Positions 42,808 to 51,384 of a stretch of 64,000 nt of DNA are shown here, piece by piece. Origin of the DNA: an uncultured Parolsenella sp. GTDB lineage: Bacteria > Actinomycetota > Coriobacteriia > Coriobacteriales > Atopobiaceae. Position 1 is the stretch's first letter. Every line of letters starts with the position of its first letter. Made by a program: the position numbers and the translations under genes. Where the stretch lies: positions 124,001 through 188,000 of the forward strand of contig NZ_CAKUIH010000001.1 of assembly GCF_934660935.1 (NCBI RefSeq), written 5' to 3'. A model generated the notes under the pieces. That model had not been told where the DNA came from, ran no database searches, and saw only the letters and a list, made by a program, of their open reading frames with translations.

Positions 42808-44000
42808 GCAAGCTCCGAGACAAGGGCACGAGCGCGACTGCGCGAAAGAGCGTCAACCTCGGCAATCTGTTCGAATGAGGAGAGCGGCTCGACCTCCGTC
42901 ATCTCCAGTACGCGCTCGACAATGCGATCGATATCGCAGAATCCACAGGCGGCGTTTCTAAAGGCCTCGTTTGCCACCTCATTGGCTGCGTTCATCGCAC
43001 AGGGAAGCGTGCCGCCCGTACGGCCCGCCTCAAGCGCGAGGGAAAGACAGCGGAACGACTCGACATCAGGCGCGGCAAAGGTGAGGGGTTCGCTGAAGCG
43101 CCAATCCACGTGAGTGGCCGGACTTTCCCAGCGCTCTGGATAGCTCAAGGCATATTGAATGGCGACTCTCATGTCTGAGGGGCCAAGCTGCGCCTTAACC
43201 GAGCCATCTGAAAACTCGACGGCGGAATGCACCTTACTCTGCCTGTGAACGAGCACATTGATGTCATCAATGGGAACATCGAAGAGATGATGGGCCTCGA
43301 TGACCTCAAGCCCCTTGTTCATCAGGGTCGCGCAGTCGATGGTGATCTTAGATCCCATTTTCCACGTGGGGTGCGCGAGGGCTTGCGCCGCCGTGACATT
43401 TTCGAGCTGCTTGCGAGAGCTGCCGAAGAAGGGGCCACCAGAGCAGGTTAGCCAAATCTTCGAAAGGTCCTCGCGCCTCTCCCCAACGAGGCACTGGTAG
43501 ATGGCGTTATGCTCGGAGTCGACAGGGAGGACCCTGCCCGGCTTAGCCATGGGCATGAGAAGGTCCCCACCGATGACAAGGGCCTCCTTATTTGCGGGCG
43601 CCCAAATCTTGCCGCAGCGGAGGGCCTCGGCGCTCGCCCAGATGCCAGCTTCGCCAACAACGGCAACGAGTACGCAATCGACGTCCGGAAGGCTGGCAAG
43701 ACGCGTGACGGCGTCCTGGCCAAAACCGAGGTCGCACCCCTCGGGGAGCTCCTCGAGAATCGGGTCGTCCTTGCGGGTCTCGTCTGCAACGGCAACATGG
43801 GGCACGCCAAATTCCCGAGCAACTTCTACAAGCCCCTTGCAGGAAGAGTTCACCGCGATGGCAGTAAGTTCCACCTTGTCAGGGTGCATGCGACAGATAT
43901 CAAGCGTTTGGGTGCCAATAGACCCCGTGCAGCCCAAGAGGGCCAGACGAGTCGGGTGACGCCTTTCAAGGCTTGAGGACATGTCCTCGAATATGCTCAC
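42804..44000 (-). CDS. dxr: 1-deoxy-D-xylulose 5-phosphate reductoisomerase
   Basis: Dxr, 398 residues, makes MEP from DXP with NADPH. The Rossmann motif is LGCTGSIGTQTLDICRMHPD. The active-site segments ANKEALVIGG, PVDSEHNAIYQCL, TCSGGPF and PTWKMGSKITIDCATLMNKGLE are all present. The start is GTG at 44000, 6 bases after GGAGG and overlapping the cdsA stop as GTGA. The dxr-rseP-ispG order places two MEP enzymes around the membrane protease, a common Gram-positive arrangement. Confidence 0.96.
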   Translation of the reverse strand: MSIFEDMSSSLERRHPTRLALLGCTGSIGTQTLDICRMHPDKVELTAIAVNSSCKGLVEVAREFGVPHVAVADETRKDDPILEELPEGCDLGFGQDAVTRLASLPDVDCVLVAVVGEAGIWASAEALRCGKIWAPANKEALVIGGDLLMPMAKPGRVLPVDSEHNAIYQCLVGERREDLSKIWLTCSGGPFFGSSRKQLENVTAAQALAHPTWKMGSKITIDCATLMNKGLEVIEAHHLFDVPIDDINVLVHRQSKVHSAVEFSDGSVKAQLGPSDMRVAIQYALSYPERWESPATHVDWRFSEPLTFAAPDVESFRCLSLALEAGRTGGTLPCAMNAANEVANEAFRNAACGFCDIDRIVERVLEMTEVEPLSSFEQIAEVDALSRSRARALVSELA

Positions 44001-44950
44001 AGAATCCCTCCGATGTGCAGGACGAAATAGGCGGTCATGGTTGCAAAGAGCATGGAATCCGAGCGATCCAAAAGGCCTCCATGACCAGGAATTAAGTTCC
44101 CGGAGTCCTTTACTCCAACCGCGCGCTTGAGGCGGCTCTCAAAGAGGTCGCCGATGACGCCTGAAACGCCGCAGACAAGACCCCCGATAAGTGCGAGGAG
44201 CAAGCTGATCCCACATACCTTGAGCGCGTAGAGAGCAATCCATGTCAGGCAGCTACCAAGAAGACCGCCCACGAAACCCTCCCAGCTCTTATTGGGAGAG
44301 ATGCGGGGAGCCATCTTATGCTTTCCAAATTGCGACCCGAAAATATATGCAGTGGCATCGTTAACCCAGACAGACCCCATGACGCCGAGCGTTAGGAGCG
44401 CGCCTTCAGTTCCAAGGTACGAAGCCCTGATAACGACGACAGATGAGAACAGCAGGCCCGTATAGGCAGCCCCGAATACCGTAATCGCCGCATCAGAAAT
44501 GCTAGCTCTAGGAGTGAGGACATACCAAGTGCCAGCTGCGAGCATGAGCAGAAGCGTAACTCCGGTCTGACCCTCAACGGAGACTAGCGCTGCAAGCGGA
44601 TACAGAGCGGCGGCGGCTAGTCCGATAAACTCGTTAGGCATTCTGCCACCGAGACGAGCCATGCGGTAGAACTCAGACCCACAAAGCCATGACATAGCAG
44701 AAACGAGGAACATCGTGGGAACTCGACCCCAAAAGAGGCAGACGAGAATAATCGCGGCATAGAGAAGACCATATGTCGAACGAGTGATGAACTTCTCAGC
44801 ACTCGAGCGAAAACGCTGGCTGCGAAGGCCGCCGATGACGCGCGCGTCTTCGCGAGCCGCTCGTCTGCGCTCCATGGTGTCTGACACCTTATTGATGCCT
44901 ACGGAGCTCTTGGATGGCGTTTCCTTGTCGCGATGTTCTTCTGTAGACAA
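43997..44950 (-). CDS. cdsA: Phosphatidate cytidylyltransferase
   Basis: CdsA, 317 residues, makes CDP-diacylglycerol from phosphatidate and CTP, the branch point to phosphatidylglycerol (PgsA at 15 kb). About eight membrane helices follow a basic N-terminus of 55 residues. The C-terminal signature is GDLFESRLKRAVGVKDSGNL, continuing IPGHGGLLDRSDSM. The start is taken as TTG at 44950 directly after the uppS stop; an ATG 25 codons in (44875) is an alternative. It overlaps dxr by 4 bases. Confidence 0.93.
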   Translation of the reverse strand: MSTEEHRDKETPSKSSVGINKVSDTMERRRAAREDARVIGGLRSQRFRSSAEKFITRSTYGLLYAAIILVCLFWGRVPTMFLVSAMSWLCGSEFYRMARLGGRMPNEFIGLAAAALYPLAALVSVEGQTGVTLLLMLAAGTWYVLTPRASISDAAITVFGAAYTGLLFSSVVVIRASYLGTEGALLTLGVMGSVWVNDATAYIFGSQFGKHKMAPRISPNKSWEGFVGGLLGSCLTWIALYALKVCGISLLLALIGGLVCGVSGVIGDLFESRLKRAVGVKDSGNLIPGHGGLLDRSDSMLFATMTAYFVLHIGGIL

Positions 44951-45733
44951 TTAGGCCTTCACCCCGCCAAAGCGACGGTCTCGGCCCTGGAAAGCCTTAA
45001 TGCCGCGGAGGAGTTCCCAGCGATCGAAATCTGGCCACAGGGTGTCTGTGACATAGAACTCGCTGTAAGCAAGCTGCCAAAGAAGATAGTTGGAAAGTCG
45101 AAGTTCTCCGGAGGTTCGAATGAGAAGCTCCGGATCAGGAAGATCGGCGGTATAAAGCGAGGCCGCGACAGCGCCCTCGTCGATATCCTCGATATTGATG
45201 TCTCCACTTGCCACGCGGGCCGCGAGAGTGCGGGCGGCACGGGCGAGCTCAGCCCTTGCGCCGTAGTTCACAGCAAGGGCAAGCACCATGCCCGTGTTGC
45301 CCGCAGTCTCAGCAAGACCCTCCTCGAAGACATCGCGCGTCTTCTCCGGAAGAGCCTCGATATCTCCGAGAAATACAAGCCTGACGTTTTCCTGATGGAA
45401 AAGGGGGAGCTCCTTGAGAAGCGTGGTGGCGAACAGATGCATGAGGAGATCGACCTCACGCTGCGGACGCTTCCAGTTCTCAGTTGAGAACGCATATGCA
45501 GACAGAACATTAACCCCGAGTCGAACGCAAGCGGTGATGGTCTCGCGAAGACTGGAAATACCCGCGATGTGACCCTCTCCCCTCTCCTTGCCCTGGCGGG
45601 TGGCCCAACGGCCATTGCCGTCCATGATTACGGAGATGTGGCTGGGGAGATGGTCGAGATTGACATCAGACAGCGAGATGTCATCCGGTGCATCGGCAAA
45701 GTACTCGATCAGCTTCTGCTCGTCGCGCAGCAC
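44951..45733 (-). CDS. uppS: Undecaprenyl diphosphate synthase (isoprenyl transferase)
   Basis: UppS, 260 residues, is a cis-prenyltransferase that builds the C55 lipid carrier for peptidoglycan from IPP. The active site is ISVIMDGNGRWATRQGKERGEGH, continuing to YAFSTENWKRP. The C-terminal segments are LLIRTSGELRLSNYLLWQLAYSEF and DTLWPDF. The start is GTG at 45733 behind GAGGAG. The uppS-cdsA-dxr string follows frr, as in many bacteria. Confidence 0.96.
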   Translation of the reverse strand: MLRDEQKLIEYFADAPDDISLSDVNLDHLPSHISVIMDGNGRWATRQGKERGEGHIAGISSLRETITACVRLGVNVLSAYAFSTENWKRPQREVDLLMHLFATTLLKELPLFHQENVRLVFLGDIEALPEKTRDVFEEGLAETAGNTGMVLALAVNYGARAELARAARTLAARVASGDINIEDIDEGAVAASLYTADLPDPELLIRTSGELRLSNYLLWQLAYSEFYVTDTLWPDFDRWELLRGIKAFQGRDRRFGGVKA

Positions 45734-45766
45734 GTTCTGCTCCTCAAATAAGTGGTGGACAGGCTC

Positions 45767-46312
45767 CTAGATCTCCATTACCTCGGCTTCCTTAGCCTTG
45801 GTAGCCTCGTCGATCTTAGCGACGAACTCGTCGGTCAGCTTCTGGATGACGGCCTGCTCGCGACGAACATCATCCTCGGAGAGCTCCTCGTCGCGCTCGA
45901 GCTTTGCGTTTGCCTCGCGACGGACGTTGCGCACGGCAACGCGAGCCTCCTCGGCGTAAGTGCGGCATTCCTTAGCGAGCTCCTTGCGACGCTCGCCCGT
46001 CGGCTTCGGGAACGGAAGGCGGATGACGACGCCGTCATTCGACGGAGTGATGCCGAGATCAGACTGGGAGATAGCCTTCTCGATAGCGTTGAGGCTGCTC
46101 TTATCCCAGGGCTCGACGCAGAGCATGCTGGCCTCGGGAACCTTGACGCCGGCAAGCTGCGTGATCGGGGTCGCCTGACCGTAATAATCAACCATGATGG
46201 AATCAAGGACGTGCGGATTGGCACGGCCCGTACGAACACGTGCGAAGTTGGCCTTAAGAGATTCGAGGCACTTATCCATGCGCGTACGCGCGTTGTTGGT
46301 GATCTCGCTCAT
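45767..46312 (-). CDS. frr: Ribosome recycling factor
   Basis: Frr, 181 residues, acts with EF-G to split post-termination ribosomes. It has the all-helical stem and small beta domain of the family: RMDKCLESLKANFARVRTGRANPHVLD at the start, then YYGQATPITQLAGVKVPEA and a C-terminal long coiled coil with RREANAKLERD. The ATG overlaps the pyrH stop by one base (TAATG). Length is normal for the family (about 185). Confidence 0.96.
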   Translation of the reverse strand: MSEITNNARTRMDKCLESLKANFARVRTGRANPHVLDSIMVDYYGQATPITQLAGVKVPEASMLCVEPWDKSSLNAIEKAISQSDLGITPSNDGVVIRLPFPKPTGERRKELAKECRTYAEEARVAVRNVRREANAKLERDEELSEDDVRREQAVIQKLTDEFVAKIDEATKAKEAEVMEI

Positions 46313-47040
46313 TAGTGGGTCTCCTCCCCATAGACGGTAGTACCAACCGGAAGCCCCTGGAGGGCATCGGCGAACACGTGCGGCTGATCAATGTTGAACA
46401 CGATCATAGACATGTTGTTGTCGCTGCAGAGAGCCGTAGCGGTGGCGTCCATAACCCTAAGATCGCGAGTAAGAACCTCACGGTAGGTAATCTGGTCAAA
46501 CTTCTTAGCCTCAGGGTGCTTAACGGGGTCTGCGTCGTAGATGCCGTCCACCTTGGTGGCCTTCATGAGGCAGTCAGCATCAATCTCGCAGGCACGAAGA
46601 GCAGCGGCAGTGTCCGTCGTGAAATACGGGTTGCCGGAACCAGCCGCGAAGATTGCAATATAGCCCTTCTCGAGGTGCTTGATCGCACGACGACGAATAT
46701 AAGGCTCGCACACTTCATCCATCTTGATGGCGCTCATCACGCGCGTAGTCATGCCGTGACGCTCGAAGCTGTCCTGAAGGGCAAGAGCGTTCATGACAGT
46801 GGCGAGCATGCCCATATAGTCTGCCTGAGCTCGATCCATACCGCCAGCGGCGCCAGACACGCCACGGAAGATGTTGCCTCCACCAACGACGATGCCAATC
46901 TCGATGCCATCATCGTGGATGAGCTTAATCTCCTCAGCAAGGTGGTCGACGACCTTGGGGTCTACGCCATAGACGCCGCCACCCATAAGGGCCTCGCCAG
47001 AGAGCTTGAGCAACACGCGCTTGTACTTATAGTCCGTCAA
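46312..47040 (-). CDS. pyrH: Uridylate kinase
   Basis: PyrH, 242 residues, is the bacterial UMP kinase of the amino-acid kinase fold. It has KRVLLKLSGEALMG at the start, VVGGGNIFRG, the UMP-binding region ADYMGMLATVMNALALQD, and TDTAAALRACEIDADCLMKATKVDGIY. The C-terminal NMSMIVFNID is typical. The stop overlaps frr. An extended -10 promoter lies upstream, and a hairpin terminator ends the preceding tsf. Confidence 0.96.
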   Translation of the reverse strand: MTDYKYKRVLLKLSGEALMGGGVYGVDPKVVDHLAEEIKLIHDDGIEIGIVVGGGNIFRGVSGAAGGMDRAQADYMGMLATVMNALALQDSFERHGMTTRVMSAIKMDEVCEPYIRRRAIKHLEKGYIAIFAAGSGNPYFTTDTAAALRACEIDADCLMKATKVDGIYDADPVKHPEAKKFDQITYREVLTRDLRVMDATATALCSDNNMSMIVFNIDQPHVFADALQGLPVGTTVYGEETH

Positions 47041-47076
47041 GGAGACTTCCCTTCCTCAAGGTGTCGATTCTTATTG

Positions 47077-47085
47077 ATTCTAGCA
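47077..47085 (-). promoter_or_regulatory. Possible extended -10 promoter of pyrH
   Basis: Minus-strand TGCTAGAAT (47077-47085) matches the extended -10 form TGnTATAAT in all but one base of the hexamer. No good -35 box is visible 16-18 bases upstream. It lies about 37 bases before the pyrH start. Confidence 0.5.
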
Positions 47086-47136
47086 GAGGCTAATTACGCG
47101 GTTCCCACCAATTACAGGAGCACTAGACATGCAAAT

Positions 47137-47164
47137 GGGCCCGACACCTTATGGTGCCGGGCCC
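47137..47164 (-). terminator. Hairpin after tsf
   Basis: GGGCCCGACACC (47137-47148) and GGTGCCGGGCCC (47153-47164) form a 12-base-pair stem with one G-U pair and a 4-base loop. The minus-strand tail ATTTGC is short on T, so termination may be partial or assisted. It sits 23 bases after the tsf stop. Confidence 0.65.
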
Positions 47165-47187
47165 GAAAATCAAAGCTAAGCTAAAAG

Positions 47188-48060
47188 CTACTCGCCGAAA
47201 GTGAAGCGATCGAAGGCGACAACCTCGATGGAGTCGCCAAGCTCCTTGCCAACCTTCTCGGCGTACTGACGGATGGTGATGTCGCCATCCTTGATGAAGG
47301 CCTGCTCGGAGAGGACGGACTCACCGTAGAACTTGTTGAGACGACCCTCGGCGATCTTGACCTGAATGGCCTCGGGCTTACCGGACTCGGCAGCCTGAGC
47401 CTTGTAGATGCTCATCTCGTGCTCGACGATCTCGGCGGGAACGTCCTCGCGGCGAGCAGAGATGGCACCGGCAGCGGCGGCCTGCATCGCGACGTCGTGA
47501 GCGAAGGTCTTGAAGGAAGCGGCCTCGGCGGTCTCCGGCTTAGAGAAGGAGAACTCGACGATGGTGGCAAGCTTGCCGTTGGCATGGACATAAGAGCCGA
47601 AGGTGCCGGCCTCAACCTCACGACGGGTGAAGCGAGCAATCTTCATGTTCTCGCCCATGGTGTGAATCATCTCGGTGAGAGCAGCGTCGACGGTCTCGTT
47701 AGCGGAGAACTCGGCGGCCTTCAGAGCCTCGTCGTCGGCCGGGTTGACCTTGGCGACAACAGCGGCGACGTTCTTGGCGAAGCCGGTGAACTTGGGGTTG
47801 CCACCGACGAAGTCGGTCTCGCAGGTGACCTCGACGAGAGCGGCAACCTTGCCGTCCTCGGAGACATAGGCGGCGACGGTGCCCTCGTTGGTCTCACGGC
47901 CGGCCTTCTTGACGGCCTTGGCCATACCCATCTTACGGAGAACGTCGACGGCCTTCTCGATGTCGCCATCGGCCTCGACGAGGGCCTTCTTGCACTCCAT
48001 CATCGGGGAATCGGTCATCTCGCGGAGCTGCTTGACGAGCGCGGCGGTGATCTGAGCCAT
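47188..48060 (-). CDS. tsf: Elongation factor Ts
   Basis: EF-Ts, 290 residues, is the guanine nucleotide exchange factor of EF-Tu. The N-terminal UBA-like domain is ALVKQLREMTDSPMMECKKA, followed by the signature GMAKAVKKAGRETNEGTVAA. The core contains CETDFVGGNPKFTGFAKNVA. I choose ATG 48060 behind AGAGAGAGG, so the protein begins MAQITAALVKQL; the frame to 48087 adds an unlikely leader. It follows rpsB after 115 bases holding a hairpin. Confidence 0.96.
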   Translation of the reverse strand: MAQITAALVKQLREMTDSPMMECKKALVEADGDIEKAVDVLRKMGMAKAVKKAGRETNEGTVAAYVSEDGKVAALVEVTCETDFVGGNPKFTGFAKNVAAVVAKVNPADDEALKAAEFSANETVDAALTEMIHTMGENMKIARFTRREVEAGTFGSYVHANGKLATIVEFSFSKPETAEAASFKTFAHDVAMQAAAAGAISARREDVPAEIVEHEMSIYKAQAAESGKPEAIQVKIAEGRLNKFYGESVLSEQAFIKDGDITIRQYAEKVGKELGDSIEVVAFDRFTFGE

Positions 48061-48112
48061 GTTTAGCCTCTCTCTATCTACCTGCACATGCAGGATGTCT
48101 GACTTTACGTAC

Positions 48113-48141
48113 GGGCGCCGCCCAACAAGTGGACGGCGCCC
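48113..48141 (-). terminator. Hairpin between rpsB and tsf
   Basis: GGGCGCCG (48113-48120) pairs perfectly with CGGCGCCC (48134-48141), with a 13-base loop. No T tract follows on the minus strand. It may lower tsf expression relative to rpsB or protect mRNA ends rather than stop transcription. Confidence 0.45.
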
Positions 48142-48175
48142 CCAAATCCTATTGTGCTACGCGAAAGGGATATCC

Positions 48176-48931
48176 CTACTCGGCAGCGGGCGCCTCGACG
48201 GCCGGGGTGGTGGCACCAGCGGCCATCTCCTCAGCGGTGATCTGCTCCTTGCCGGTGCCAGCAAGGATGGCGTCAGCGACGAGCTCGGTCATGAGGGCGA
48301 CGGAGCGAATGGCATCGTCGTTCGCGGGGATGCCGAAGTCAACGACGTCCGGGTCAGAGTTGGTGTCAAGGAGAGCGACGACCGGGATGTGAAGACGGTT
48401 GGCCTCGCGGATCGCGAGCTCCTCGCGCTTGGAATCGATGACGAAGAGAGCGGCAGGAAGCTGCTTCATATCACGAACGCCACCAAGGTTGCGCTGAAGC
48501 TTCTCGAGCTCCTTGGTGAGAACGCTCTGCTCCTTCTTGCCACGAGCGGCCATGCGGCCATCCTCGACCATGGCCTCGAGCTCCTCCATACGATCGATGC
48601 GGGAGCGCATGGTCACGAAGTTGGTCAGCACGCCGCCGAGCCAACGCTGGTTGATGTAGGGCATGTCGCAGCGAGCAGCCTGCGTGGCGACGGGCTCCTG
48701 AGCCTGCTTCTTGGTGCCGACGAAGAGGACCTTGCCGCCCTTGGAAGCAGTCTCCTTGAGGAACGTGTAGGCCTTATCGGCATCCATGATGGTCTGCTTG
48801 AGGTCAAGGATGTAAATGCCGTTGCGCTCACCGAAGATGTACGGCTTCATCTTGGGGTTCCAACGACGGGTCTGGTGACCGTAGTGGCAACCGGCCTCGA
48901 GCAGGGTGTTAAGATTAATCTTGACTGCCAT
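48176..48931 (-). CDS. rpsB: 30S ribosomal protein S2
   Basis: S2, 251 residues. The N-terminal LLEAGCHYGHQTRRWNPKMK and IYILDLKQTIMDADKAYTFL, and the C-terminal DTNSDPDVVDFGIPANDDAIRS, are family signatures. I choose ATG 48931 (AAAGAAAGG upstream); the frame to 49048 covers the 5' leader. The tail after residue 225 is Ala/Glu-rich. Its strong promoter and a hairpin-bearing leader of about 120 bases suggest autoregulation by S2. Confidence 0.97.
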   Translation of the reverse strand: MAVKINLNTLLEAGCHYGHQTRRWNPKMKPYIFGERNGIYILDLKQTIMDADKAYTFLKETASKGGKVLFVGTKKQAQEPVATQAARCDMPYINQRWLGGVLTNFVTMRSRIDRMEELEAMVEDGRMAARGKKEQSVLTKELEKLQRNLGGVRDMKQLPAALFVIDSKREELAIREANRLHIPVVALLDTNSDPDVVDFGIPANDDAIRSVALMTELVADAILAGTGKEQITAEEMAAGATTPAVEAPAAE

Positions 48932-48978
48932 GGTGCTACCTTTCTTTGGTTTCGCCTCCGCGCCGGTCATCCCGTCTA

Positions 48979-49006
48979 GCCACCCGTGTTTCACGGGCAC
49001 CGTGGC
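48979..49006 (-). promoter_or_regulatory. rpsB leader hairpin
   Basis: CCCGTG (48983-48988) and CACGGG (48992-48997) pair with a 3-base loop. Outer bases GCCA and TGGC extend the stem past a 5-base bulge. It lies in the leader between the rpsB promoter and start codon. Control of rpsB by its own product through this leader is inferred. Confidence 0.4.
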
Positions 49007-49059
49007 CTTTTGGTCGCGACGCGTGTGATTTGACGCTGGCTTCTGCACAGCGATTGGAC

Positions 49060-49088
49060 AGTGTACCAGCGAACAAGCATTAACGCAA
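49060..49088 (-). promoter_or_regulatory. rpsB promoter
   Basis: Minus-strand TTGCGT (49083-49088) and TACACT (49060-49065) are 17 bases apart, with TGG before the -10. It lies immediately after the xerC stop codon. Transcription should start near 49053. Confidence 0.75.
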
Positions 49089-49091
49089 GGC

Positions 49092-50036
49092 CTAATTAGA
49101 TTCCGACCTTGGGTGGGCCTGTAGCGCCGCTTCCTTCAGCCGCTCGATTGACAGATGGGTATAGATCTGGGTCGTTGACAGGCTCTCGTGACCAAGCAGC
49201 TCCTGGACACTTCTAAGATCGGCCCCGCCGTCGAGGAGCTCGGTGGCGAATGTATGGCGCATCGCATGGGGCGTAAGGCTCGGATCGAGACCGGCTATCT
49301 CGACTAGGTTCTCGAATCGTTTCCGTAGGGCGGCGGCGCTCATACGCTTGCCTTGTTTGGTGAGGAACAAAGCGTTGGTTCTGACCTTACCCGATCCGGC
49401 GAGTTCCGGGCGAGACGTCAGAAGATACCTCTCGATTGCCTCGGCGCTCTTCGCATAGATGGGGACGACCCTTTCTTTCGACCCCTTGCCAAAAAGGCGC
49501 ACCTGGCGCTGAGCCAAGTCGATATCGTGTACGTCAAGCCCACTAGCCTCGGAGATTCGAGCCCCCGTGGCATAGAGGAGCTCGATCATTGCGCCGTCTC
49601 GAATCCCCACCGCATCCGAGCCACAGGCTTCAAGCAGCCTGAGGACATCACCGTCCCTCATCGTCTTTGGGAGCCGCTTTGCAATCTTGGGACTCGAAAC
49701 CGTTGCCGGCGCATCTTCGTCCGTATACCCACGGCTCACAAGCCACCGATACAACATGCGAACCGAAGAGAGGTGACGGTTCTGCGTGGTGGTTGCATAT
49801 CCCGCGGCAGATAGCTCGGCTATCCAGCCGCGAACCTCACGGTGAGTGACGTGCATGGGGTCTATGCCTTCACGACGCGCCCAGTCTAAATAGGCCCCAA
49901 GGTCAATCTCGTAAGCCCGAACTGTGTTTGGCGAAAGGTTCCTTACCTCACGCAGGTATGAGCAGAACTCCCCCGCTCGAGACTCGAACTCATTTTGAGA
50001 TTGCTCTCTATTCGCTGTCGTGGCTCGCTCAGGCAA
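49092..50036 (-). CDS. xerC: Tyrosine recombinase XerC
   Basis: A 314-residue tyrosine recombinase. An N-terminal SAM-like core-binding domain (FCSYLREVRNLSPNTVRAYEIDL) is followed by the catalytic domain. Catalytic residues are visible in TGARISE (Arg), HAMRHTFATELL (His and Arg), LGHESLSTTQIYTHLS (His and nucleophile Tyr) and a Lys in GKGSKER. Gene context (trmFO-xerC before rpsB) fits XerC, which resolves chromosome dimers at dif, rather than a phage integrase. The start is TTG 50036, overlapping trmFO by 8 bases; no ATG exists nearby. Confidence 0.92.
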   Translation of the reverse strand: MPERATTANREQSQNEFESRAGEFCSYLREVRNLSPNTVRAYEIDLGAYLDWARREGIDPMHVTHREVRGWIAELSAAGYATTTQNRHLSSVRMLYRWLVSRGYTDEDAPATVSSPKIAKRLPKTMRDGDVLRLLEACGSDAVGIRDGAMIELLYATGARISEASGLDVHDIDLAQRQVRLFGKGSKERVVPIYAKSAEAIERYLLTSRPELAGSGKVRTNALFLTKQGKRMSAAALRKRFENLVEIAGLDPSLTPHAMRHTFATELLDGGADLRSVQELLGHESLSTTQIYTHLSIERLKEAALQAHPRSESN

Positions 50037-51354
50037 AAAGATCAGGCCTTTCGAGGAGATACGAACGAAGATCGGAAAGGGCGCGCTCAGAATAGCGAGC
50101 GTAACGCTCCCGCTTCTTCATGCGCGGGCCCTCAATTGGCGGCACGATTCCAAAATTTACGTGCATGGGCTGGTAGGGAGAAGTTGAGGGATCGGTGGCA
50201 TATGCCACCAGAGATCCAAAGGCGCCGGTACGCGGGAGCTCGACTCTTTCAGCTCCCTTGAGATCCGCATACGTGTTAAGTGCGGCAAGAAGCCCCGAGG
50301 CGATTGCCTCCGTATATCCTTCGGTCCCGCAAATCTGACCGGCAAACCTGACTCGTGTGCCAGGAGCGGCAAACGTGTCATCGAGGGCGCGTGGGGAGTC
50401 GATAAACGAATTCCTGTGCATGACCCCGTAACGGAAGAACTCGGCAGATTCGAGGCCCGGAATCATGCGGAACACGCGCTTCTGCTCTGGCCACGTGAGG
50501 TTCGTCTGGAAGCCGACGAGGTTATAAGCTGTATGGTCGGCGTTTTCCGGACGAAGCTGCACAACGGCCCACGGGCGGCGGTCGGTCCGAGGGTCAGTAA
50601 GACCGACCGGCTTCATCGCGCCATAGCGAGCGGCGTCAACACCCGTACGAGCGACTTCTTCCACGGGTTGGCAAGCGCAGAACAAGTCGCGCTGTTCGAA
50701 GTCCCTCGCAACCACCCTCTCGGCAGAAAGCAAGGCGTCAATGAGCGCCTCGTACTCGGCCTTGTCCATGGGACAGTTGAGGTAATCTCCCTCACCGGCC
50801 TCCTCGTATCGAGATTGAGAGAAGACAATGGATCGGTCTATTGTCTCGGCGTCAACGATGGGAGCGGCGGCGTCGAAGAAGGAAAGTGAGCCGCCGCCCA
50901 CCAGCTCAGATACGCTACTTGCGAGCGCATCGGAACAGAGCGGACCTGCGGCAATAACGCAGGGACCCTCCGGAATCGAAGTCACCTCGCCACGAACCAC
51001 CTCAATAAGCTCTGAGGACCCAACGCGTTCGCCCACGAGCCTCGAAAACAAATCCCTATCGACAGCCAGGGCCCCGCCGGCTGGGACGGCAGCCTGATGG
51101 GCACAGTCAAGAAGCTCGCAACCCATTTCGCCAAGCTCTGCCTTGAGGAGCCCGGCGGCAGAGTCCACGCGGGTCGCCTTGAGCGAGTTTGAGCAAACGA
51201 GCTCAGCCATACCATCGGTGTGATGGGCGGCCGTCGTAGATAGGGGCCTCTGCTCGCAAAGGCGAACCCTCACGCCCCTTTTGGCAAGCTGCAAGGCACA
51301 CTCGCAGCCCGCAAGGCCAGCACCAACAACCGTAACCGTCTCAAACTCGCTCAT
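50029..51354 (-). CDS. trmFO: Methylenetetrahydrofolate-tRNA-(uracil-5-)-methyltransferase
   Basis: TrmFO, 441 residues, is the folate- and FAD-dependent enzyme that makes T54 in tRNA. The FAD motif is VVGAGLAGCECALQLAKRGV. Family segments are GMAELVCSNSLKA, FFDAAAPIVDAETID, YLNCPMDKAEYEAL and GLLAALNTYADLKG. The cysteine of the active site lies in SNSLKATRVDSAAGLLKAE or in ICGTEGYTEAIASG. The stop overlaps xerC. TrmFO marks Firmicutes and some Actinomycetota, supporting the taxonomic placement. Confidence 0.95.
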   Translation of the reverse strand: MSEFETVTVVGAGLAGCECALQLAKRGVRVRLCEQRPLSTTAAHHTDGMAELVCSNSLKATRVDSAAGLLKAELGEMGCELLDCAHQAAVPAGGALAVDRDLFSRLVGERVGSSELIEVVRGEVTSIPEGPCVIAAGPLCSDALASSVSELVGGGSLSFFDAAAPIVDAETIDRSIVFSQSRYEEAGEGDYLNCPMDKAEYEALIDALLSAERVVARDFEQRDLFCACQPVEEVARTGVDAARYGAMKPVGLTDPRTDRRPWAVVQLRPENADHTAYNLVGFQTNLTWPEQKRVFRMIPGLESAEFFRYGVMHRNSFIDSPRALDDTFAAPGTRVRFAGQICGTEGYTEAIASGLLAALNTYADLKGAERVELPRTGAFGSLVAYATDPSTSPYQPMHVNFGIVPPIEGPRMKKRERYARYSERALSDLRSYLLERPDLFA

Positions 51355-51384
51355 GTCTCTCCTTACCCGGGCGTAGCCGGAACA

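Noticed and set aside
49092..50036. The tyrosine recombinase as a phage integrase marking a mobile element
   Set aside because: Its place between trmFO and rpsB and its XerC-like length and motifs fit the housekeeping recombinase. No attachment site or phage genes are adjacent.
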